DNA of 64,000 bases from Adiantum capillus-veneris (taxonomy: Eukaryota; Streptophyta; Polypodiopsida; Polypodiales; Pteridaceae): assembly GCA_014529385.2 (NCBI GenBank), contig CM043965.1, positions 15,870,912 to 15,934,911 on the forward strand. Direction: 5' to 3'. Made by a program: the position numbers and the translations under genes. The notes beneath the pieces are model-generated. The model worked only from the letters and a program-made list of their open reading frames with translations. It had not been told where the DNA came from and did not search any database. The stretch's first letter is position 1, and each line of letters starts with the position of its first letter. Positions 1-12,870 of the stretch are shown in pieces.

Positions 1-1050
1 GCATCAAAGTACAACTGAACAATCATAGCATAAATGCATTGGTCGATACAGGAGCTCGAGTAAATGCAATCAGTTATTCCACGTACAAGAAAGCAACAAG
101 TCAGTCTTTGACAACATGAATAGAGACTATTAAAGGATGCAACAAGAACCCAACGCCGACATTGGGAGTAGTCAACTTAAATGTGATAGTACATGGATAC
201 TCATGCCCTCATCAGTTTGTATGCTTACCAGATGAACACATGAATGAAACAATGATTCTTGGAATCTCATGGATGCGGACGTACAAGGCAGTACCAGATT
301 GGGATACCAATCATCTCAAGCTATCACCTACAGGCGGACAACTCATTGTGCACCAAGCAAAGAGGAATGGCAAGGAGGTTACTAGCAGAACAAACCACAA
401 GGCAAGCAATCTTCTCCATCCTGTAGACAAGCAAATGTTACAAGTAGCATGCAAGGAGTCAGGCAAATTTAGGTACCAAAAGCACAGCTTAAGGACAAGC
501 CGATTCAAATTTGGGTGTGCAAAACATCATCTAGTGTACCAAAGACTCTTGCAAGGTTCAAAACACAAAGAGGAGCATCTTCGAGCAGGAAACCTAAAAC
601 AAAATGGATTTGGAAAAAAAAGGAACACTTATCTTCTCCCCAAACCGTAAAACCGATGAAGCAATGGAGAGTTAAGTCTCAAAAGACTCAACCACAACAT
701 TCTGACCAAGACAAACCAAGATACCTATGGCGGGTAAAAGCTCGACAATCATTATTATTGGTACCAATAGCTCAGAAAAGTAGAGTGCCAAAGCATTTGA
801 TGGTACAATAAAGCAAAGAGCACACAAACTACAAGATTTTCTCTTTGGAAGACAACAAAAGAAAACCTCGACATCAGAAACCCTTGACTTAATTACTCAA
901 GATCCAACTCTTGCACAACATAATGGTTTGAATTGCATTGGTCTTCAAAGCATGGTAGAGCCAACCAAGGCTATGCATAGACACGATTGTTCAACCCATG
1001 CACACAGTTGTCCAGGAGTACGCCATCTAGGAGGGGTGGAAGAGAACTAA
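1..1050 (+). pseudogene. R1: 3' end of Ty3-type pol with post-integrase retropepsin-like domain
   Basis: Frame 3 reads ALVDTGARVNAISYSTY (about 36-90), the flap and active-site region of a clan AA aspartic protease, then PTLGVVNL and MILGISWMRTYKAVPDW (about 250-305), the usual second half of such a domain. The same block (NTGARVNVVNFSTY ... LGVPWMRTYNAV) lies after the integrase in element D, so this is read as the C-terminal part of a pol polyprotein. The catalytic Asp (codon 45-47) is kept here. A TGA at about 117 and frame changes near 520-650 break it. Downstream the reading is Lys/Gln/Trp-rich (KTKWIWKKK), like the pol tail of D. Gag, RT and integrase would lie left of the window. Domain family call is good; function of this extra domain is unknown. 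Confidence 0.7.
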
Positions 1051-2994
1051 GTAAATAAGGGCAATGTTTGAAGAGGGAGAAAAAAGTTTGATGTTAACGT
1101 GTGATTTTTTGCAAAATTACCTAATAATGCCCTTAAAAATCATCAACATGGGGAGTTTAACCGATAAGATCTTCCCAATGAGTGTAGATCGTATATATAC
1201 TATGAGAAAATCATCAAAAACTGGTCTATTTTGGTTATTTTTAAATCATTTTTCTTGATATTGGGACTTACAACTAGAGAAATCCAACAAAAAACAATAA
1301 AGCTGTGTTTTTCAATGGATTTTCTTAATTATTATATTTTCACTTTGCTTTTTTAGTGCATTTTGTTATTTTTTTTATTTTTTCAATAAACATGTCAAAA
1401 ATTAATAATAAATAGCAAATGAGCTCAGATGGAAAACCTGAAGACACGTGATGTAAGAAGGACAAGGCAGAGCGGCACAAAAAATTTCAATCAAATTGAT
1501 AGATGGAAGCGGGAAGCCTAAATTAGTCTGCCAAGGCCTACTTTCGCAAATTCTTGCAGAATGATCAACCGGAATCCGATTGAGGAGATTTTTGAGTCTA
1601 ACATAGATTTCATGGCCTAGTAGGACTAACAAGGGAATTTCGGGAAAAATAGTTTGGGAAGTCCGAGTATAGATATCCAAGGTAGCCCAAAATCACCTCA
1701 TTTCCACTAGTCGCCCTTGGAGAAGAGACCTTTCGACCTTCTTCGCGCGCGATTTCTGGAGTCCACAGTCGCCTGTTTACAGGACCATCTCACACGAGAC
1801 ATGAGAGGTAAGTTCTATGCTTATCAATGATCACTTTTATATGGCCGGTATCAAGTCTAAGCTCAAGGAAAAAACCTTAGAAATCGAGCAGTGCACGAAG
1901 TCCTACGACCAAAAACTGACCATAGCGGTTTGTCAGCTCAATTAAATCGGACGAGACTTGAACTGTAGCATGCCCCAATATAATAGAACACTTCTATATC
2001 ACCAGATGACCATTTGGTAGGGGTCGAGGGGGGTCCCAAGTAGAAAAGCTAGGTTTTTGCCAGATGCCATAATTGGATTCTGAATCCACAGTCAGCTTAT
2101 AGACTGGGTCTATTCACAATGTATATGGATGGTTCATAAAAAAATCAAGGCAAGCTCTTGAAAAGCAGAAAATAGCTGGAAGGCTACAAAGCGTCAAATT
2201 TGACATATGAGGTAAAGCTCGAAGGAAATGCTTGAAAATGGTACCTTCACATCACCTCTCACTTGTACACACCTATTACATGCCACATTTCAAGTATGAG
2301 CCAAAATGATCAAGGAAAACTTGGAAAATTGTCAAAAAACGCAAAGAAGTCTTTCCAAACCAAATTTTGAGTTATCTCTCACATTTTTTGATCCAAATCA
2401 CCCCATACCTCATACACAGGGTCTACATCAAGCCTAGAACCAAGTTGCACCAAAAAATGTTCATTTTGATGAAAAAGTTAATAATCACGATTGTTTACTT
2501 TCTTGCCAAAATGGTGAAAACTTGCAACTTTGACCTTATGGGACCAAAGCACATGATGTCCCAAGCCCACTGACCAAATTTGAGCAAATTTGGATCTCAA
2601 AATCTCAAAATCCCTTTATGTCTACTGTATCAGAGATGGAAAGCCTAAATCTGGCACCATTTCCACCTTGTGCACTCAATTGAGCCCACACTTCTTGCAC
2701 AACACCTAATTGCTATATATTTCAAGCCTATCATGTCAAAAATGCAAAAAGTTGGAAAAAATTCCCAGTTGTAAATAATTGTGATTATTTACTTTTGTTG
2801 TAAAGTTTTGCTTGAACCTTATGATGTTGATCTTTACATATTTTTATGCATCTATGCATGCTCCAAAATTGATTTGAAGCAAATTGGACTCAATTTGTCA
2901 GCAATTCAGACTCAAGGGCATCTCAGAACGAAATTTACAAAAATTTTCTAACTTTGGCACTGTATTCCCCTAACATGAGCAATGCAAGCTACAT
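1051..2994. other. R1 noncoding spacer between pol and accessory ORF
   Basis: About 1.9 kb of AT-rich sequence with no credible reading frame on either strand. It sits between the pol tail and the accessory ORF of R1, exactly where element D has a spacer of similar size (33.2-35.4 kb). No LTR start or polypurine tract was found inside it. Confidence 0.5.
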
Positions 2995-5905
2995 AGAAGG
3001 CCAAGAAAAGGGTATCACAAAAAGAAAAGTTGCAAGAGCTACCACCCTACCAACTGGACCCGAGTTCAGTAAAGACGGCCAAGGAAACATACTTGTTAAG
3101 AGAACAGCTTGAGGAAACCAATACAACATATTTCAATGTAAGGTTTAAGAGTAAAGAAGGACACCAAGTAGAGCTGCAGATGCTACCAAAAGAGATCTAT
3201 GATGTAGCTGCAAAGCTAGATACAAAAGAAGCCAATAGAAGGCTAGGCCTTAGGGACTTCTATGACCAGGAACCATGCAAATAGATTTCCAAAAAGCCTA
3301 TGAGCTACTGTCTACAATTAAAGAAGATGGATCAGCCCAAATCACTGACCAACAAGGGCAAAAAGTAGAAGTGGTAATCACAAAGGAAATTGTGGCTGAG
3401 GCACTGAAGTTGCCAACTGAAGGAATGAAAATGCGGGCCCGGGACAAAAAGACAACAGAAACCTTCACCAAGGAGACTCCTGCTGCAACTTTTGCCAACC
3501 TCATCCAAAGGCAAGTGGAAGAACCACCATGTCTATACCACCAGCACTTCCACTTTCTAGCAAAGAGACCGCCACGGTACACCACACCAAATCATATAGT
3601 TGCGACTACCTTCACCCAAGTGTTGAAGTCGACAACCAAGCAACCGATTGATCATGCGCAGTATGTGCTGACAACACTAAAGGGCACCAAGAAAGAAGGT
3701 AAGATCACCTATCTGGATGCTCTTGAAGTACTGACAAGAATAGCATATCATGTTATTGGCATGACCGACAATTTTCCACCTGCCCCAGATCAAAACACAT
3801 GGATTGTGTCTGCACGGCCTTCTCCAAGATCTACCCATTCATCAAAGAGAGTTTATAAGTCAAATGAAGAATCGACAAAAAGCTCTCATGAAGCTCATAG
3901 CAGTGAGAGGAAGAGAGGAGGGCCATAATAGAAGAGATGAAGAAGAAAGCTGTAGCTGCATACCAAGAGGAACCTCAGTAGAAGAAGGTGAGGTTTGAAA
4001 GAGAAAAACAAACTTACGAAAGAAGCTTCCAAGCTGCAGGTGAGGACCTAAAAAGGTGGGGTTCCAAGAGAGATAAGGGGACCCAGAACCAAAAACCCTG
4101 CAAGGAAAGAAACAGAGGATCCCACATACTTTTTTGAATGCATGTATGCAGAGGCAGAATCCCTCAAGTTAAAAGAAGCTCAATAAGTCGAGAGAAAAGC
4201 AAAAGAAGATGCAACAGAGCAACAAAGGCAGGTGCAGGCTACAAAACAAACAAAGACAGAGCACGACCAAGAATAAATGTCTTCGAAGCCCTCCTGCTAC
4301 GGAATAGGTAGACCACCCAATGCCAAGCCCTCACTCTTCACCCACAGCTAGACCCAATGAGGGCGAGGAAGCCAAAGAAAAGGTGCTTGAACAGCAAGCA
4401 ACAACCATTTTTTAGCAGCTCAAAGCAAAAAAATAGAGACAGACCCTTCTACGACCACCAAAAAAGAAACAACATAGGCATCCACAAAGCCTCAAGAAGC
4501 AACAAAAGCAACCAAGGCAACCGCAACGCCTCAAGGTGAAGAACAACCCCTGCCGCAACCACAAGCAGCCACCACACCACCACCCAAGGAGCCACACACA
4601 AAGACTGCTAAAACATCTAAGTATCCTATAGAGTCTGAAGAATGGGAGACAAACGATGAAGTCATCCTGCAAGTAAATGAATATGCCAAGCAGATTGAGG
4701 TGATGACTGAAAAAATGCGAACAACAGCAATTAGCCGTAGTGCTAAGGCTAGGGAGCTGGAAATGGTCATCGATGCTCTACAAGGAGAATTAGATGACAG
4801 GATGAATGTCATCTGAGATCTACAAAGACAAGTCAAGGAGCTGAAAGCTGAAGCCGAACAACACTAGCTAGCCAAAGAGAAGCAACAAAAAGAAATGGAG
4901 GAGCTAGGAGAACTTTTAAAAACAAAGTTATCAGATGCTTGCAAGACCAAAGACCAACACCTGACAAAGTTAACAAATGAACTACTAACCACAACTCTGT
5001 CAGTACAAAAGATCCAAGTGTAGCTCGACGTAGAAAATGCCTCTTTGCAATACTCAGAGAAAAGGATCAATGATCTGGCAGCCTTTTTGATATAGATAAG
5101 AGAAATCCTGCTGTCACCTCGATCAAAGGTACAAACAAAGTCTATAAGTATTTGGAAAAGAAGAATAAGGATCTTGAGCTAGAGCTAAAGTTAGAGCAAT
5201 CCCAAAGAAGAGACCTTGCACTGATGTGGATACAACAAGAAGAGCAACTGCTCAAGGAGATAGTAGAGCTAAATAGAGTCAATCAATTACTGCCTCAGGG
5301 ATAACCAGAGACAAAAGAAGAAGCAGGTCCCTGAGAGCAACCAACTATTGACATTCCATCAGTCTCTTTTTCTGAGAAGACACACAGCCGACAAAAGGGC
5401 TAGGAGGAGAAGAAGACTTTCAAGTACCACTCACAGATGCTGAGAAAGTGCCCATGGTCCAGCTTTTTAAAGCTGAGGAAGATGCACTCAAGGAGCAGGC
5501 TTCCCAGGAGACAGATGTTGAATGGAAATATGTGATGGATTGGGAGTTGAGAGTTCTCCACTCAGTCAATGTCACTCAACTCACTCCCAACCAAATCAAT
5601 GCACAATGGCCTCAACAGTCATTTCCATATCCTTTGATCAAGGTCGAGCTATTACAGGTAAAATAAAGACTATATAAGGATATGCAGGCAGAAGGCATAG
5701 AGGATTCCACCCTTATTGGAGAAAGAGATGGTTGAACAAGAATCCATGATATCTGGTTATGTTAACAAGAGCACCTGCCACACTACAAAAATACCCAACC
5801 TTTTGTCCTGTATCACGAGTAAGGATATGGCAAGCATATGAAGCATTGAGAAAGAAGTGGCCTACATGGCTGAACTATCCAAGATTGCTAGCTCCAGAGC
5901 GGGGA
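2995..5905 (+). pseudogene. R1 accessory ORF (post-pol), broken
   Basis: Several frames line up with the accessory ORF of element D. The N-terminal part (about 3009-3900) reads LQELPPYQLDPSSVKTAKE, then QQGQKVEVVITKEIVAEALK (D has KVKVKITKEIINKAL), then LTRIAYHVIGM (D: LTRIAYQALGM). The middle (3900-5300) is Lys/Glu/Gln-rich and probably coiled coil. The end (about 5790-5890) reads PTFCPVSRVRIWQAYEALRK and WLNYPRL, matching PTFCPVSRRRTWKDF...LNYPIL of D. Length is about 950 codons. Stops and frameshifts are frequent, so it is dead. The N-terminal pattern is reminiscent of the 'putative plant transposon protein' domain found near plant retroelements, but that is a weak comparison. It is cut off near 5910 where copia sequence begins. 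Confidence 0.6.
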
Positions 5906-5923
5906 ACATCGACATAGTAATAC

Positions 5924-7887
5924 ATGGTAAAAACCCTAACGGGTGCCATGAATTTCTTCAAGAGCCTTCTTGACCTCTCATGTGTAATGCTATATAAGAT
6001 CTGCCTATGGAATCCTGAAGATGGTAAAATCTTTAGGATTAAGGATGTAATTTTTAACGAAAAAAATATGTACAAAGATTACTTGGAAAGAAAACAAACA
6101 AAAGAAACAGATGATGAGTACATGGAGCTTGAGGGTGGTGAAGACTCAAGGAGTGCAAACAGTGACAATGTACAACAAAATCAACCCAATGAGGAGCCTC
6201 AACCTATTCCCCAAAGATCTACAAGAGCAAGTAGACCTCGAGAAAGGTTTATTCCTTCCTTCAACCATCTCTTGATCGCAGATTCTGGAGTGCTGGAATC
6301 ATACGAGGAAGCTATGCAACACGAATCCAGAGAAGAATGGATAAAGAGCATTCAAGTGAGATGGACTCATTACATCGCAACCAAACATGAGAGTTGGTTG
6401 AGTTGCCTAAGGGTAAGTGGGCACTTCAGAACAAATGGGTGTACAAGTTGAAGGAAGAAGAAGGTGGGAAGAAAAGGTACAAGTCTAGGCTTGTGGTCAA
6501 AGGGTTTTCTCAAAAGAAATATATTGATTTCAATGAAATATTTTAAAAGAAATATATTGATTTCAATGAAATATTTTATCTTGAAATATTTTCTCTTGTT
6601 GTAAAAATAAACTCAATTAGGCGTCTTAAGCCTTGTGGCTGCTCATGATTTAGATCTTGAGCAAATGGATGTAAATACAACATTCCCTCACGGTGACTTA
6701 GAGGAGGAAATTTACATGCTTCAACCAAAGGGGTATGAAGTAAAAGGTAAGGAGAAAATGGTTTGCAGATTAAAGAAAATCTTGTATGGTTTAAAGCAAG
6801 TATCAAAACAGTGGTACTTGAAGTTTGATCGATGGATGTTGGATCATGGATTCATAAGATGCAACTCAGATCATTGACTCTACACAAAGAGTTTGGGAGA
6901 TGGGAAGTTCATCATCCTAATGTTGTATGTTGATGACATGTTGATTGCAAGTGCTAACATGCATGACATCAAAGACCTAAAAGAGGAGTTATCTAAATAT
7001 TTTTCAATGAAAGATTTAGGTGCTACAAAGAGGATACTTGGTATGAAGATATCAAGGGACAAGACAAAGAAGACAATAAATCTATCTCAAGAGGATTGCA
7101 TCATGAAGGTACTAGAAAGGTTTGCAATGCAAAATGCAAAAACGGTTTCTACACCTTTGGCTGGCCACTTTAAACTAACCAAGGATATGTGTCCAAAGAC
7201 ACAAGAGGAGATAGCCTATATGTCTAAAGTTCCATATGTTGCAATGGTAGGTTCTCTAATGTATGCTATGGTCTGGACAAGGCCAGACATTGCACATGCA
7301 ATGGGAGTTGTAAGTAGATTCATGGACAACCGAGGTAAAGAGCACTGGCAAGTTGTGAAGTGGATACTTAGGTATCTGAAAGGGACAACAACAAATGCTT
7401 TGTATTTTGGAGGAACTGATATTTTTCTTCAGGGTATGCTGATGTAGATATGGCAGTTGACAAAGATACTCAAAGGAGCACTACTGGCTATGTCTTCACG
7501 ATTGGAGGCACAATAGTAAGCTGGGCTTTAAAGCTGTAGAAAGTGGTCTCGCTTTCTACCATTGAAGCAGAGTATGTAGCAATGACAGAGGCAAGAAAAC
7601 AAATTATGTGGCTTCAGAGATTCTTAGAAGAGCTTGGATTCAAACATGACAATTGTGTATTGTACATTGATAGCCAAAGTGGTATCCATCTTGCAAAGAA
7701 CTCAACCTTTCATTCAAGGACAAAGCACATTGAGATGAGATATCACTTCATACACACTCTTTTGGAAGAGGGACATCTAAAGCTAGGAAAGGTGCATACA
7801 AGTAAAAATCCTGCAGACATTTTTACAAAGGTGGTCAACAAGGAGAAGTTGAGCTTTTGCTCATCTTCAATCGGCATTCAAGGATAA
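5924..7887 (+). pseudogene. copia pol fragment: integrase tail, RT, RNase H
   Basis: Reading order is: integrase C-terminal tail (LSCVMLYKICLWNPEDGKIF, about 5956-6020); a hinge ending RPRERFIPS; RT N-terminal part up to GFSQKKYIDFNEIF (about 6500-6545); RT palm with AAHDLDLEQMDVNTTFPHGD (6635-) and the catalytic LYVDDMLIA (about 6920-6950); thumb (YVAMVGSLMYAMVWTRPDIA); and RNase H (STIEAEYVAMTEA ... LYIDSQSGIHLAKN ... RTKHIEMRYHFI ... NPADIFTK, 7549-7830). This order is that of Ty1/copia pol. Stops at 6875 and 7445, a shift at about 6390 and the 33 bp duplication break the frame. It is the final part of a usual roughly 1,300-residue polyprotein. Confidence 0.88.
6512..6577 (+). repeat. 33 bp perfect tandem duplication inside copia RT
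   Basis: Two adjacent copies (6512-6544, 6545-6577) encode YIDFNEIF twice. The length is a multiple of three but the junction creates a TAA stop. Confidence 0.9.
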
Positions 7888-7936
7888 GAAACTAGGATGG
7901 AAAGCAGTCACATGTTTGGTTTGGAGATCAACTTCC

Positions 7937-7947
7937 AAGTGGGAGAT
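7937..7947 (+). promoter_or_regulatory. copia polypurine tract
   Basis: AAGTGGGAGAT lies immediately before the LTR start TGTTA. This is the typical copia plus-strand primer motif and position. Confidence 0.85.
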
Positions 7948-8475
7948 TGTTAATTATGGAGCCTGATTTACCCCTTGTAATTTTTTGTATTAAAAGCGCA
8001 CAATTGTAAGGCCCCCATTATGAGGAGAAGACAATGTGCATCGGCGGCCGGAAAGTGATCGAAAAACGACCGATCGTTTGGTCGGTGGTCGAAAGTCAAT
8101 GGCTGGTGGCCGATGGCCAAATTCAATGGACTGTTGGCCGATTTCAAAGGTGGACTTGTCTTCTCAAGGGCGGCCACACATGGGCAGATTGGAGAGTCCA
8201 TTTGGACCTGCGTACACAAGGGAGGCTACACATGGCTACCTCTCATGAGAGAGGGAAGCCCTTTTGGCCTAAAAAAGGAGGCCATTTCTACACACATTTT
8301 GGTGTGTGAAGTTGATGCAACAAGGTGGGGTGTGAGGTGGTGAGAGTGAACCAAGGCCGGAGCTCTATTAAGGGTATAATCCCTTTGTAACCTACTCCTT
8401 GTTTGAAGTACTAAAGCCATTGAGTGGTTACTTTCCTGTGGATGTAGCCCACATTGGGTGAGCCACATATATTGT

Positions 8476-8542
<67 letters not shown>

Positions 8543-8631
8543 ACTCTATAATCTCTCGTGTGTGATAATTTTCTCTCTCCATTAAGTAAACTACTCATTC
8601 ATCTACTTAGCTACATCCTATATACCTAACA
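7948..8631 (+). mobile_element. copia 3' LTR
   Basis: 684 bp beginning TGTTAATTATGG and ending ATACCTAACA, so the ends form the inverted pair TGTTA/TAACA. It holds a long (CT)n tract at 8477-8541. The matching 5' LTR is not in the window, so the right end rests on the TG...CA rule and the change of sequence character at 8632. Confidence 0.75.
8477..8541. repeat. (CT)n microsatellite
   Basis: About 64 bp of uninterrupted CT inside the copia LTR. Confidence 0.95.
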
Positions 8632-11600
8632 TATCATCGGTCTCCATTTGAGTTGTACTCAAGGACTTTATGCTGTATTTTGTGGGTGACCAGTCTTGGT
8701 CTTTATTTTTGGTTGTCTTTGAAGACTGCATCTTGTTTGAACTCTGTATCTCTAAAACCTTATGGGCTAGTGGCATTCCCAATTTGATGTTGTCTTGTAC
8801 ATATTTTTAATCACATGAAATTGGTCTATGATGATCTTTGCACCTACCTGAATGGTAGTAGAAAGGATTCCCCAACCTTCTCTCTTTTGTTTCCAGATAT
8901 GCTAATGAATTCAAGAGCATCTTTCAGTTGTGGTTGGTGACATTTTTTCCAAGTGCAAAAAGACATGAGGTTTTTTCTAGTTGAAAATCTAGCTTTATTT
9001 CACTTGAAAACTTTTCTTTGTGTTCATCAGTATTGTTGCACTTGATCTTCTCAAAATTTATTTTTGAATTGACTAGCCTTGCTATGGTGGTGTCCTTGAG
9101 TTGAACTTTTTCAGCATCTTCTTTGCTTTAACCATCTGCTTCAATTGATGTTGGATTGTTTTGTTGTGCTATTGCACCTTGTGCTTACAACTGATGAGCA
9201 ATATCTGTCTGCATCTGAGTAACCTTTAATCTTAAAAGATTGACTGGACTTTTTGATAGAATTTGTCTCTTCGAAGGAGATTTTGGTGGTGAAATTTGTG
9301 TAGCCTTCTGAACTTTAGCATCCGTTGCCTTTGAGTTATCCTTCACCTATGCTGGCATCTTGAGGCTTTGCATCAACTTGAGATAATCTTTGACTCGAGT
9401 CTGAACATCCATAGGGGCTTGTACAAGGTCATGAACCTATTGATAGTTATTACCATCTGTATCTCAATATGTATATGTGTGAGCTTGGTCACATGCAATT
9501 GCTTGAACACTATTGGATTGGTTGGATTTTGACTTTGACTTGTGGAGATCAATTGAAACTTTTGTCCTTGATGATCTTCATACTGGAAATTATCTGCAGA
9601 TTTTGTAGGAATCTGGATCAGCTAAAAACTTCCAACAACCATATGATCCTTTAATGTATTTTGCTTTGAGGGGTACGGCTAGAAGTTCTACGACTTCTAA
9701 CTGGTATTGAATTTCTTGGTACAAGGGCCGAGTTTGATCATTTTGTAGCTCCCCCTTTCCCAGGGTGATCAATAAATCTTTCTCTATGAGTTGGTCTCAT
9801 GACTGTTTGGCTCTGGTTTGATCTCACCTTTTGGGACTGTGAAGGCATGTGTTAGCACTGTCAATGTTTTGTGTCTGCAAACCTTCTATATAGTTTATTA
9901 TGTATCTCCATGAAACATGACATATGTTTTCCCAAGTCGAGCTAAAATGGTGTTATCTTCACCGTCATATTGCCTATCCCATGGATCTCCTATGATATGA
10001 ACTTCTATGGTTTCAGGACCCAAGGCATCATATAGATTATAGATTCTTGTCTATATCTACGATTGTATTAGTCAAAGTATATGCTGGTTTGGTCACAACG
10101 TCAAAGCTTGACTTCGGATGGATGAGAGTTTGGCTCTAAATAGATTTTTGGGTTCACGCGAGTAATGTCATTCATCTCTAGAGAGGATGGGATATAATAG
10201 ATTCTTTCCTCTAAAACAAACCATCCTTCCTGATCTATCACTGGGCACAATTCTATGAGCTAGAATGTGGGTCGTTCAAACACTAGTCAATCCTTTTTTG
10301 TACAGTTTTCCTTCTCTGTCTACATAGTGTGCATATGAATTATGGTGCCATACAATGCTAGCAGCATTCACTTTTATATGTCCTTTAGACTTGTAAATGA
10401 TTGCACACTAGTGTTAGTGGTGGATGCAGAATCACTTGCAAACCTAACACTCTTTTCAACCTTTGGTGATAGTTGGACAATTTGACCAAATTCACATAGG
10501 AGTTTGTTGTTTAGAGCATCAATTTTAAGCTTTTCAGGTGCTCGTGCATCTTCATGAAAATTTTTGACTTTGTAGTGCTTTTACTGGTGCTTCTAATTGT
10601 AAAATCGGAATCTTTTGATTGCACCAAAAATGATGAGTTAGATGCACTTACATCGCAATACACTTTTCCAATTTTCTATGTACTTTGCTTTGTAGTTGCA
10701 ATGTCCCTGTTGTCTAGATTTCTTGGACAATCCTCTAGAAAATGTTCACCTTTTCTTCCACAATTTGAGCAATACACCATGATTGGTAGTATTTCAATTG
10801 GTTCTTCTATATCAAGCTCTTGTTGATAAGATTTTGCGTTGGTGTCGGCTAAGTTATCAACATCTTCCTTTAGAAAATTGAGCATCAAGCTGTAGACTGC
10901 TCCATCTGGACCTTTATACTGCCCTTGACCTAGTTCTCCGATTACACTGACTTCTATTGGTTGATATGTTGGATCTTCCATTTCTGGTTCTTGACTATAG
11001 ATATGACCACTATAATCCAACTGGTTGGTCTATTGGCTTGTACAAATGTCTGGATAAACACTTGGATCTATTTTTTGCACTTCTATCTTTCATCTTTGAG
11101 TTTGCAATACTTGGCTCCACTGAAATCTATAAACATCTGGGAGTTCTATGGATCTGGTTTCACTCTGATTAGTAGGGTTTCTTGGTTCTTGTGTTGCTTT
11201 TGTCACTCATTAGATACCCATGTCTTTCTAAATCTGTATACAAGACTTTATCTCCATTGTAGCCATATAACTATAAGATTTGCTATGTTGCATTTATGCT
11301 TGTGTTTCTGATGCTACTGGCTAGCTTTGGTTCACTTGAATTCTTGGTTCGACTTGAGTTGCTTGGTCCATAAATATTTCTTCTACCAAATTCGGATGTT
11401 GCATTGTCAAATTTCTCATGCTCAAATTGACACTAGTGATTGGGCCAAAGAAAATTTTGTAGTTGACTGCTCTTTAGACTCACATGAGTTGATTAACTCT
11501 AGCTTGAATGTGTTAGAATTGATTGCAGTCCTTTAACGTGATGAAAAACTGAGCTACTAAATGAAAAGTTGAGCTCTTATTAGCTTGTTTTGTAATCACA
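8632..11600 (-). pseudogene. R3: long minus-strand pseudo-ORF with a zinc knuckle, retroelement-like
   Basis: Reading the minus strand from about 11.55 kb to 8.65 kb gives one largely continuous protein-like frame interrupted by scattered stops. The best open part is 11020-10676, which ends with the CCHC knuckle CSNCGRKGEHFLEDCPRN, as in retroelement gag or nucleocapsid proteins. A fragment near 9950 (GDPWDRQYDGEDNTILARLG) and a Lys/Glu-rich, probably coiled-coil part (about 9400-8850) follow. No RT or protease motif was seen in the frame. It is cut at the copia LTR end at 8631. It may be a gag or accessory ORF of another element; the family is not recognised. Confidence 0.45.
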
Positions 11601-12223
<623 letters not shown>

Positions 12224-12228
12224 ATCAA

Positions 12229-12260
12229 AGGCCATTTTGTGATAACAAATGACCGGCCTA
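12229..12260 (+). repeat. left flank repeat of lectin fragment
   Basis: GGCCATTTTGTGATAACAAA followed by TGACCGGCCTAC. It resembles 12872-12903 (GGCCATTTGATAACAAATGG and then CGGGTCTAC) in direct orientation; the two bracket the lectin fragment. Confidence 0.5.
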
Positions 12261-12264
12261 CAAT

Positions 12265-12870
12265 CCTGTGCCACTCAGTCAGGCTCTGCTCTTCACCATC
12301 ACCATAGCCAGAGTATGGCTTATAGTTGTCTCTTGCATCCCCATTCCAACTTTGTTGTTCACAGCCTTGTCAATCCCTCTAGATATGCCTTTGTGACCCC
12401 CAAGCCAGGTGAGATCTTCCTCACCTAGGATCCCTCCAACTCCTCCGCCCACTCGCCCAACCGAACTCTTTATAATGTTGGCTGCATTACCCGCATTCAC
12501 CCCTTGCCTATTAAAGATGAGTTCAACCACATCCTGTCCTTCACAACTTTTTCGCTTTTAAAATCAGCACCTCCACCAAATACAATGAGTCTGGTGATGG
12601 CATTGCCTTTGTCATGACCAAAGATCCAACAAGCCCTTCAAGGACGACACCAGTAGTTTATGGTGCTTGAGTTCGATACCTTCAGAACTTGCAAGAATAA
12701 ATTCTTGACCCCAGCGCCAGTCACATCGGGATCAAGATCTCCAACCTCGCATCCATCAAGCCTGTCCTCAACACAACAGATCCGTCACATCCACCCTACC
12801 TATATCAAAATCATACCATCACTGCCTGACTAGAGTACAATGCATCCACCCACCTCATTTGATAACAAAT
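12265..12870 (+). pseudogene. L-type (legume-like) lectin domain fragment
   Basis: Pieces in shifting frames read in the order of a legume-lectin fold: SFTT and KISTSTKYNESGDGIAFVMT (about 12540-12620), KDPTSPSRTTPVVYGA, LEFDTF (about 12667-12685), ASHIGIKISNLASIKPVLNT (about 12717-12775), and ITA*LEYNASTHLI (about 12820-12860). GDGIAFVM, EFDTF and the HIGI.I.NL stretch are the conserved carbohydrate and metal-site strands of lectin receptor kinases and seed lectins. The TGG expected before LEYN is TAG, and at least two frameshifts exist. No signal peptide, membrane segment or kinase domain follows. Only the lectin domain is present, between two short direct repeats, so it is a dead and possibly captured fragment. 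Confidence 0.65.

Larger units (their letters stand above)
5916..8631 (+). mobile_element. 5'-truncated Ty1/copia retrotransposon with 3' LTR
   Basis: Integrase C-terminus, reverse transcriptase and RNase H are followed by a polypurine tract and a 3' LTR ending TAACA. No 5' LTR, gag, protease or integrase core is present: copia homology starts abruptly beside the R1 accessory ORF. Internal frameshifts and a 33 bp duplication show that it is an old copy. Confidence 0.85.

Noticed and set aside
8060-8130. CCGACCGATCGTTTGGTCGG-like inverted words in the copia LTR as a relative of the D palindrome
   Set aside because: Only a short CGATCG core is shared; flanks are unrelated.
7968-8468. Overlapping frames inside the copia LTR
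   Set aside because: Mutually overlapping frames on both strands within a defined LTR; no conserved motif.
10676-11020. Endogenous pararetrovirus coat protein because of the CCHC knuckle
   Set aside because: A single knuckle is not specific, and no pararetrovirus RT, protease or movement-protein motif was found nearby.
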